From: JBAZWE01 sp041658605
GTDB taxonomy: Bacteria; Actinomycetota; Thermoleophilia; BMS3ABIN01
Reading direction: 5' to 3'
Length of the DNA: 6,877 nt
Assembly: GCA_041658605.1 (NCBI GenBank)
Contig: JBAZZU010000054.1
Coordinates: 1-6,877 of the forward strand
A program made the translations under genes and the position numbers. The notes beneath the pieces are model-generated. The model was not told the DNA's origin, ran no database searches, and saw nothing but the letters and a program-made list of their open reading frames with translations. Position 1 is the stretch's first letter. Each line of letters begins with the position of its first letter. Shown here in pieces: positions 1 through 6,500 of the stretch.

Positions 1-15
1 CTGGACGATTGCACT

Positions 16-120
16 TCATGGACTCTCATCGCAACTGCTTGGCCGCTGCGTATCCACCTCGAAAATCCCCGTCTGATACGCAAGCACGACAGCCTGGACA
101 CGGTCGCGGAGGTTGAGTTT
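16..120 (-). pseudogene. C-terminal remnant of a LuxR/NarL-type response regulator
   Basis: Read on the minus strand from 120, the frame gives KLNLRDRVQAVVLAYQTGIF followed by about 14 further residues and a TGA at 16-18. The first 20 residues match the last helices of the LuxR-type helix-turn-helix as seen at the ends of NarL-family response regulators (typically K-L-x-L-R-D-R-V-Q-A-V-x-x-A-Y-E-x-G). The rest of that DNA-binding domain should lie just upstream, at about 121-270. Instead there is unrelated sequence with no matching residues in any of the three minus-strand frames, and then the end of the amidase gene. No start codon or ribosome-binding site serves the fragment, so it is almost certainly not expressed as a functional protein. 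It looks like the scar of a rearrangement that brought the amidase next to a truncated regulator. The family match is made by eye. Confidence 0.72.
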
Positions 121-169
121 CTGAAGGTCCAACGCGGTTCCAGCCTGCGAAGATTGAAATGCCGACTTC

Positions 170-186
170 GACGCTGCACCAGCGCC
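170..186 (-). terminator. Short hairpin just after the amidase stop codon (weak terminator candidate)
   Basis: On the minus strand CGCTG-GTG-CAGCG forms a five-pair stem with a three-base loop, extended by a G-T and a G-C pair, starting three bases after the TAA at 190-192. There is no T tract after it (the next bases are GAAGTCGG), so efficient intrinsic termination is doubtful. It may only protect the 3' end. Confidence 0.25.
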
Positions 187-189
187 TGC

Positions 190-3100
190 TTAGGTGACCG
201 TAACCAGTACCGTCCCCAGCACCTCGTTGAAGTAACCGTGCCAGAGGACGCGCTGGGAGGTCATGATTGGAGGAGGAGTAACGTCAGGGCAGTTGCCGCT
301 GCCGTCGAAAGCGACCGAACAGGACTTGACCTCGACGGGGCCGCCTCGCTTGGCGAAGCGCGGGTGGACAAGCTCACCGGCCGCGATGGTGCCGGATGCG
401 GCTCCTTCGACCACCGGTGATGGAGCGACACCCCCTACAGTGATCTGATAATAGATCTGAGAACCAGTGGTATTGATTATATGGATCCAGTCGTAGGTGC
501 CGGCGTCGAGCTGGTCGTACCAGGTCCAGTGATAGTCGCCGCCAAGCGTCGATTTCGGAGAGCCCGGGACCTCCTCGAAGGATGGGCCCCAGAGGACGCG
601 CTGGGAGGCGATTGCCTTGTTGTTTGCGGATGGGCCGTCGCCGCAGACACCGTCGGTGATCACTCCGACGCAAGTCACTACTTCTACGGGTCCGTTGGAT
701 ACGTTTTTGATACGTGGTGTCACATTTGTGCCTGGGGCAATACTGCCTGTGGCCGAGCCCTCGATCATCTGTGACGGTACTGCTCCCTTTACCCTGATCT
801 CGTAATTGATGGGGTCAGCGTTGGGATTGGCGATCAGTATCCAGTCGAAGGCTCCGGCGGAGACGTTGTCGTACCAGGTCCAGAGGTAGTCGTTGGAGAG
901 ATCGCCAAGAGGTATGCCCGGCACTTCGTTGAAAGCCTCACTTGCCGTGCCCGCGTTGGAGAGCACACGCTGGGAGGCGATGGCGTTAACTGGTGTGCTG
1001 CCGCCTACGCTGTCAGACCAGGTCTCCACCTCAACCGGGCCGCCCTTGAAGTTAAAGCGCGCGTTCTTGTTCTGGCCAGCCGGGATCACACCGGAGGCAG
1101 CGCCCTCGATCAGGTATGGCGCCGGGTCTGCGCCCGCTATCTTGATCCGATAATAGATCGGGTCTGTGCTCGGGTTCGATACCATCACCCAGTTGAGCCA
1201 GCCCGGGCTCTTGTTGTCGTACCAGGTCCAGTAATAGTGGCTCGACTGTTTTGTATCCTCGGTGCCCAGCACCTCTTCGAGTGAGTTTCCGCCCTTCCAG
1301 AGGCTGCGCTGGGAAGCGATGGCCTTATCACCGGTCAACGAACTCGCAGTTACCGGGCCGCCTACCATGCCCATGCCGGCGTTCATTTCGCCCGAGGCGT
1401 TGTAGCACCGCGAGGGAGCGCTGGCTCCCGGAGCAATAATTCCGCTCGATGGGGAAGAGTCTCCGCAGCTGGTCATCGGATTACTCGATACCGTGTAGTC
1501 ATAGATTATTGAATTCAGATTGCCTGACGGGTTGGCCAGAAGCAGCCAGTTCATCGAGCTGAAGTTGTCATACCAGGTCCAGTAATATTTTTCGGCGGGA
1601 GGAGCAACGGTCACCGTTACCGTGTAATCCTGGGTTGTTGAATCTTCGGCGGTGACTGTATAGATGTACGGGCTGGAGAAGTCCCGGGCCAGACCGCTGG
1701 CCGGATTTACCGAGACGCCCGTGGTTGTGACCGCAGGCATGAGGGCCGTGACATCGGTTCCGTTGAACATGGTCAGCGCAATCGTGTGATCGCTTTCATC
1801 GATCGTAGTCGCACCCGCCTGGCCGGGGATGGAAAATGCGGTGATCGCTTTGTCGGGCCTCGGAGCAGCAACAGTAACTGTTACAGCGTAGTCCTGGGCA
1901 GAAGCGTCCTCGGCGGTAACGGTATAGATGCGCGAACCAGTGAAGTCCTGGGCCAGGCCGCTGGCCGGACTTACCGAGGCTCCGGAAAAAGTGATCACAG
2001 GCGCGAGGGCGGTTACATCAGTTGAATATGGCACGGTCAAGGCGATCGTATGGGCGCTTTGATCGATCGTGGTCACGCCCGTCTGTCCGGAAACAGTAAA
2101 AGCGGTAATCGTTTTGCCATAGCGGGCATTTGCGGCAGCGCGGAAATATGGCAGATACGAATACAGGAACTGCCCTGGGCATAAAGTTGGAAGGACATCG
2201 CTGTGGCCCAGGAAGTTCGGCGGATTCGTTCCGTTCATCAGGTCGCTGCCAAGGGGGTCGATCAGGCTGGAATTTGACTTCCAGACCATCAACTCGATGA
2301 AAGCGTTATACGTCGCCGAAGTTATATCCGCCTCCTCATTATTTCCCATTGCTGCGATGCCGATGGTGCCGGTATTCCATCCAAGCGCATGGCCGGCGAT
2401 GACGTTATCGCCGCCGTAACGACCCTCGTATATCCTGCCTTCGCGATCTATCAGGAAGTTATAGCCGATGTCGCCCCAGCCAAGACCGCCCTCAGGCACA
2501 GGGAGGGCATGATAGTAATAGATCGCGCGGATCGTGGCGGCCGGATCGGGATCATAACTGTTACTGCCGGCCGTGTGATGGATGATTATTTTCCTGGCCG
2601 GAGAATACTCCGGGTCCCACTGCATCTTCGACTCGTCGGCCCCCCATGCGGCCCGGCTGATCACCGTCGGCGCCGCATCCGCAGGAGAGGGATTGAGCAG
2701 GGCGCCGGCTCCACGTGAGATGCCGGCGACGGAAAACGGTGTCTCGTGATAGCCCTTTGAGTCTATGTAGCTTGCGGTGAGCCTGGTCACCCCGGGCGTC
2801 TCGCCGGCCGCGTTGCCCTTCAGGTCCAGACGGTACTGGAAAAATCGCGCCTGATCCGCAAATACCAGCTGACCGATGGTCTCGCCGGCGGAAGCGGTTT
2901 CTGCTATATGATCGGGTAGATCCTGTTCATCGGCATCGACCTTGAGCCAGTCACCCCAGCTGTCGCCATCCCTGCTGAAGCGTACTTCGGCATCGACGCG
3001 CGTGCCCTGGGGCAGGTCGGCTTTCCAGTGCAGGCCGAGGGCATTGAAATCGATGCCGGCCTCTCTGGGTTCTGAGAGATATCCTCCCTGCTGTTGTGAT

Positions 3101-3330
3101 GGTTGCAGGGCCAGCGCCATTACTCCGCCGGCGGGCGTCGGAGCTATATCGGTGCCACTCAAAGTGCCGCTCTCAAAGTCGGCTCCGGCGCTGACAAAAG
3201 AGCCGCCGATGGTTTCAGGAGGCGTGGTTCCGTCGCTGAATCCGGGCAGAAAGAGAACTGCTGTAACAATGGCCGCCATTACGGCCATCAGGCCGATCGG
3301 ATACCTTCTTTTGATTCGCAAATGCATCAT
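190..3330 (-). CDS. Secreted N-acetylmuramoyl-L-alanine amidase (PGRP/Amidase_2) with DUF5018-like and WTWYD repeats
   Basis: This enzyme is predicted to cut the amide bond between MurNAc and L-alanine in peptidoglycan outside the cell. Numbering here is from an in-frame GTG at 3366. I prefer the ATG at 3330 (residue 13; another ATG follows directly), because the positive run HLRIKRR and a hydrophobic stretch then make a normal signal peptide or signal anchor. Neither start has a strong ribosome-binding site. Residues about 90-205 look like a beta-sandwich. The amidase spans about 234-416. Zinc ligands H263 (in IIHHTAG), H388 (in LGHSD) and C396 (in TLCPG) and the catalytic-type Y302 (in GYNFLID) are all present, as is GRIYEGR, so it should be active. 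Residues 418-592 are two DUF5018-like domains, and 594-1052 are four WTWYD repeats. There is no sortase motif, LysM or C-terminal membrane segment. A role in the cell's own wall turnover or in attacking other bacteria is equally possible. It may have its own promoter in the gap at 3331-3577. Confidence 0.9.
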   Translation of the reverse strand: MMHLRIKRRYPIGLMAVMAAIVTAVLFLPGFSDGTTPPETIGGSFVSAGADFESGTLSGTDIAPTPAGGVMALALQPSQQQGGYLSEPREAGIDFNALGLHWKADLPQGTRVDAEVRFSRDGDSWGDWLKVDADEQDLPDHIAETASAGETIGQLVFADQARFFQYRLDLKGNAAGETPGVTRLTASYIDSKGYHETPFSVAGISRGAGALLNPSPADAAPTVISRAAWGADESKMQWDPEYSPARKIIIHHTAGSNSYDPDPAATIRAIYYYHALPVPEGGLGWGDIGYNFLIDREGRIYEGRYGGDNVIAGHALGWNTGTIGIAAMGNNEEADITSATYNAFIELMVWKSNSSLIDPLGSDLMNGTNPPNFLGHSDVLPTLCPGQFLYSYLPYFRAAANARYGKTITAFTVSGQTGVTTIDQSAHTIALTVPYSTDVTALAPVITFSGASVSPASGLAQDFTGSRIYTVTAEDASAQDYAVTVTVAAPRPDKAITAFSIPGQAGATTIDESDHTIALTMFNGTDVTALMPAVTTTGVSVNPASGLARDFSSPYIYTVTAEDSTTQDYTVTVTVAPPAEKYYWTWYDNFSSMNWLLLANPSGNLNSIIYDYTVSSNPMTSCGDSSPSSGIIAPGASAPSRCYNASGEMNAGMGMVGGPVTASSLTGDKAIASQRSLWKGGNSLEEVLGTEDTKQSSHYYWTWYDNKSPGWLNWVMVSNPSTDPIYYRIKIAGADPAPYLIEGAASGVIPAGQNKNARFNFKGGPVEVETWSDSVGGSTPVNAIASQRVLSNAGTASEAFNEVPGIPLGDLSNDYLWTWYDNVSAGAFDWILIANPNADPINYEIRVKGAVPSQMIEGSATGSIAPGTNVTPRIKNVSNGPVEVVTCVGVITDGVCGDGPSANNKAIASQRVLWGPSFEEVPGSPKSTLGGDYHWTWYDQLDAGTYDWIHIINTTGSQIYYQITVGGVAPSPVVEGAASGTIAAGELVHPRFAKRGGPVEVKSCSVAFDGSGNCPDVTPPPIMTSQRVLWHGYFNEVLGTVLVTVT
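208..1587 (-). repeat. Four WTWYD repeats of the amidase (about 110-118 residues each)
   Basis: Four consecutive units, at about 1237-1587, 889-1236, 535-888 and 208-534, begin with Y-x-W-T-W-Y-D-[NQ]. Each continues with a [ND]-W-[IVL] strand ending in [AS]-N-P (I-N-T in the last unit), I-x-Y-x-I, [IV]-x-G, I-x-P-G, then G-G-P-V-E-V or N-G-P-V-E-V. Each ends in [AM]-[IS]-S-Q-R-V-L-W and F-[EN]-E-V-[PL]-G. The alternating hydrophobic pattern fits seven or eight beta strands, so an Ig-like beta-sandwich is plausible. The first unit is the most diverged, with P-V-T-A for P-V-E-V. Units 2-4 match units 2-4 of the upstream glycosidase one by one. I know the repeat only as recurrent in secreted actinobacterial proteins and can name no characterised function. 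Confidence 0.88.
1591..2115 (-). repeat. Tandem pair of DUF5018-like beta-sandwich domains in the amidase
   Basis: Two units offset by 88 residues (264 bases), at about 1852-2115 and 1591-1851, each read K-x-I-T-A-F, then T-T-I-D, H-T-I-A-L-T, T-D-V-T-A-L, V-x-P-A-S-G-L-A, then Y-T-V-T-A-E-D and D-Y-x-V-T-V-T-V. This is the pattern of the DUF5018/cadherin-like sandwich found as a spacer or adhesion domain in bacterial surface proteins. The units sit between the amidase domain and the WTWYD array and have no counterpart in the glycosidase. They may act as a stalk; that role is inferred. Confidence 0.78.
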
Positions 3331-3400
3331 AATTTTTTCTTCATCGCGTTCCCGCCCTGACGGCACAGCCCATTCATTGCAGGGAGGTTGTGGCAGTCTT

Positions 3401-3412
3401 TTTATCGATAAA
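3401..3412. repeat. Perfect 12-base palindrome TTTATCGATAAA
   Basis: The two halves TTTATC and GATAAA are exact reverse complements. The palindrome lies about 70 bases upstream of the amidase ATG and downstream of the candidate promoter, so it would fall within the leader. It could bind a dimeric protein, but a 12-base AT-rich palindrome can also occur by chance. Confidence 0.3.
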
Positions 3413-3427
3413 CATGAGTTGATCGGT

Positions 3428-3462
3428 CATATTTCAGCATAGCAAGCCATGACTGCAATATG
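3428..3462. promoter_or_regulatory. Imperfect 35-base inverted repeat upstream of the amidase gene
   Basis: On the plus strand the left arm CATATTTCAG at 3428-3437 is the reverse complement, with one mismatch, of the right arm CTGCAATATG at 3453-3462. Inside these arms CAT at 3438-3440 and ATG at 3449-3451 extend the symmetry with one bulged base. A further CATATTT lies just outside at 3468-3474. There is no run of T after it in either direction, so it is not a classical terminator. Its place between the two genes and its overlap with the candidate promoter suggest an operator for a dimeric regulator, which is inference. Confidence 0.45.
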
Positions 3463-3466
3463 CCAA
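3436..3466 (-). promoter_or_regulatory. Candidate sigma70-type promoter for the amidase gene
   Basis: On the minus strand TTGGCA (3461-3466) would be a -35 box with five of six consensus bases. TATGCT (3436-3441) would be a -10 box with four of six, preceded by T-G-n as in extended -10 promoters. The spacer is 19 bases, longer than ideal. Transcription would start near 3429, leaving a leader of about 100 bases before the ATG at 3330. Both boxes touch the inverted repeat at 3428-3462, so a protein bound there would block RNA polymerase. The upstream gene has no visible terminator, so read-through transcription is also possible. Confidence 0.33.
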
Positions 3467-3577
3467 CCATATTTTAGGGATTCGAAAGTAGAGGGATGCC
3501 TTTGAGATGAAGACGGCCTCCGGATGGCTCGATTGAAAACGGCTGACCGGAGCTAAAGGGGATCGGGCACTTCGGCG

Positions 3578-6500
3578 TTATGTCGAGGCCGTCCCCAGCA
3601 CCTCGTTGAAATAGCCGTGCCAGAGTACGCGCTGAGAGGTCATGACGTCGCGCCGGTCTGCCGGTATATTCCAGTCGCCTCCGTGTCTCCAGGTCCTGAC
3701 CTCGACGGGACCGCCGCGCTTGAGAAAACGGGGGTGTACCAGTTCACCTGGTTCGATAGTGCCGTAAGAGGCGCCTTCAACGACTGGTGATGGGGCTACC
3801 CCGCCTACGGTGATCGAGTAGTCTATTGTTTCAGCCGGGTCGGTATTCGTGTTGATGATGTGTATCCAGTCATAGGTGCCGGCGTCGTACTGGTCGTACC
3901 AGGTCCAGTGGTAGTCGCTGGCAAGAGCCGAGCGTGGATAGCCGGGGACTTCCTCAAACGACGGGCCCCAGAGGGTGCGCTGGGAGGCGATTGCCTTAGC
4001 CGTATCGTCCGGAGGGTCGGAACAGGTGCCGCCAGTCTCTTCGAATGGCTGTTTGCACGTCTTGACCTCCAGCGGGCCGCTGGAGGTGTTCATTATCCGG
4101 GGTGTCACATTCGTACCGGGAAGGATTTCACCGGTGGGGTCGCCCTCGATCATCTCGGTGGGAACTTCGCCCTTGACGGTGATCCTGTAATGGATCGTGG
4201 TAACGGCATCCGGATTCGCGATAAGCACCCAGTCATACGCCCCTGCTGATACATTGTCGTACCAGGTCCAGAGGTAGTCGTTGGAGAGATCGTCCTCCCG
4301 TACACCTGGAACCTCGTTGAAGGCTTCTCTGGCCGTGCCTGCGTTGGACAGAACCCGCTGGGATGCGATGGCGTCGGCGGGAGATGCGCATGGCATTATG
4401 TAATCCGTAAATGTGTTTGCGCAGGTCTCCACTTCCACCGGACCGCCCTTCAAGTCGAAACGAGTGCTCGTGCTCTGACCGGGGAGGATGCTGCCCATAT
4501 CGTCACCCTCGATGAGATATTGCGCCTTGCCGGTTCCGGCTATCTTTATCCGGTAGTAGATGGGCGCGTCGCCCAGGTTGGATACTATCACCCAGTTAAG
4601 CCAGCCGGGGCTTTTGTTGTCATACCAGGTCCAGTAGTAATGGTCGGAGAGCTTGTCGGTATCTGTGCCTATGACCTCCTCCAGCGAGTTGCCGCCGGCG
4701 GGCCACAAGGTTCGCTGACTTACCAGGAGCTTGTTCTCTGCCTGGCATCCGACTTCCACCGGTCCGCCGATCAATCCGGGATAACGGGGGGTCACTGACT
4801 GCCCCGCAGTCACCAGCCCGCTGTTGAAGCCCTCGAGGTCACTCTCGATACCCGCCACGGTCATATCGAACCACGCATCTGTCGGCGTCGACGAGGGGTT
4901 GGCCATGAGAACCCAGTTGTCTCCGCCTACATTGTCATACCAGGTAAAAGCGAAAGTGGACCTGGAGCTCAGCGTTTTCCCCGTCATCCGCCCGAACCTC
5001 ACGTATGACGGCTTCGGGGACAGGTCCCGCCTGAGAAGGCCGAGGTTGCCGGAATATTCATTGTCGTATGCCTGCCACCAGAATACTTTTTTTACCGCGG
5101 GAAACCGCGCCGCCTGTGAATAGACCGTCTGCAGCGCCTGAGACTGCCTGTATTCGGACAGGAACCCGAGAAAACCCAGGTTGTCGTTGGACGGCCTGGC
5201 GCTGGGGAAGCCGGTCTCGCTCAGCCAGATATCCCTGGCATCGTTGTGTTCACCCATGACGCGCACGACCTCCTCCAGCCTTTTTTCATACCAGGCGGCC
5301 CAGCACTGGCTGGAGTAGTAGGAGCAGTTGACATACCTGTCGACCGTATCCGGCCATTCAGCGGTAAATCCTTTCCACATGAACGTATGGAAATTAAGTA
5401 CATCGAAATACCTGGCCGGGTAGTTATCCGGCGCCGGACGCTTTTCGATCTCATCATAGAGATCGTCGATTCCCTGCCATGCCGTCTGCCGCCAGGCCAG
5501 TGTGCCGTCCGGGTTGCGAAGACGTGATGAGTCCAGATACGGCAAATATCCGTCATTACGGCCTGGGTCATCACCAATGAAATAATTGGTGATCGTATCG
5601 TCCGCCGCCGCGCCATTGAGGACAAGGCAGCCGGCGCAAGTGTTCTTCACAGCATCGTGACCAGCTTTCAGGAGGTCCACATACTCGGATAGCTCGCCGA
5701 GCCATCCGGCGTTGACCGGTTTCCACTGCCCGCCCTTAAGCTCATAGATGATTCCCATGTTGAATTCCGGGCCGATCTCGAAGTACGTCGCCTGGCCTTC
5801 GAAGCTGGAACTCCAGCCCAGCAGCGCGCCGAGCTGTCCGCCCCTTTTATAGCGGCTCACGGCAGCGGCAGTAAACTGCGAAAACCCGGTTGTATCAAGA
5901 TTTCCACTGATATCAACAGGCGGGTATGCCTGATAATAGGGAGTGCCGCGATACTCCGGCTTTACCGCCCAGCCGGGAGTAGACATGACGATGGGAACAA
6001 TCTCGAGATTATACCTGTGCGCGGCGATGGCGAAGGCGTCGGCATAAAGCCACGAATAAGGCTGATTGGTACTCTGGGGCTGGTTATCAGCCCAGGAAAG
6101 CTTGAACCGCACATACCTCGCCCCCATCGCCTCCATCATGCTGAAACGATTGTCGAGTTCCGGGGAGAGTTCGGGGCTGGCGAGCAATGATTTGTCCAGG
6201 AGGACATTGCCCCGGGCGGCGTTACCGGTGATACCTGACCAGGCGACGGTGTGTGCAGCCCCCCAGCCAGAAAGATCCTGCAATTCGTCGTTGACCCTGA
6301 CATTGCTGAACTCGGCGTCCGCGCTTTTGATACGGAGCCCGGCTTTGCCGAAGGTACGTCTGGTATCGCTGGTTGAGCGAACCTCTGCGCCATTGATGTA
6401 AACGATAATCGAGCTACCCGTCACCGTTGCTTTCAGATCATAGGATTGGGGACTAAGCCCGATTTCACAATCACCCTCCAGCGGATCGAGGGCGCCCGGT

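Noticed and set aside
16..192. Stop-codon read-through joining the amidase to the LuxR-like tail, which is in the same frame
   Set aside because: The frame agreement has a one-in-three chance of arising by luck, the stop is TAA, and a 20-residue piece of a DNA-binding domain makes no sense on an exported enzyme.
3331..3366. GTG at 3366 as the start of the amidase, adding 12 residues
   Set aside because: The added residues (PSGRERDEEKI) are strongly charged and precede an otherwise normal signal peptide beginning MMHLRIKRR. No ribosome-binding site precedes the GTG. It cannot be fully excluded.
2942..3442. Long plus-strand open frame (166 codons) antisense to the amidase start
   Set aside because: It lies almost entirely opposite the amidase signal peptide and N-terminal domain, has an irregular composition with no recognisable domain, and has no ribosome-binding site. 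It is best explained as a shadow of the GC-rich real gene, as are the other plus-strand frames in both genes.
3509..3540. Hairpin around TCCGGA after the glycosidase stop, as a terminator
   Set aside because: The complementary arms around TCCGGA leave no loop and are interrupted by an unpaired base, and no T tract follows. I see no convincing terminator after the glycosidase gene.
3331..3577. tRNA, small RNA or CRISPR in the intergenic gap
   Set aside because: No cloverleaf, no repeated spacer pattern and no strong terminator-like end are visible; only the dyad and the short palindrome stand out.
518..4949. Repeated 12-mer TACCAGGTCCAG, seven exact copies and one variant, as an interspersed DNA repeat
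   Set aside because: Each copy is the antisense of the conserved L-W-T-W-Y or similar core of a WTWYD repeat, so it is explained by protein repetition and uniform codon choice.
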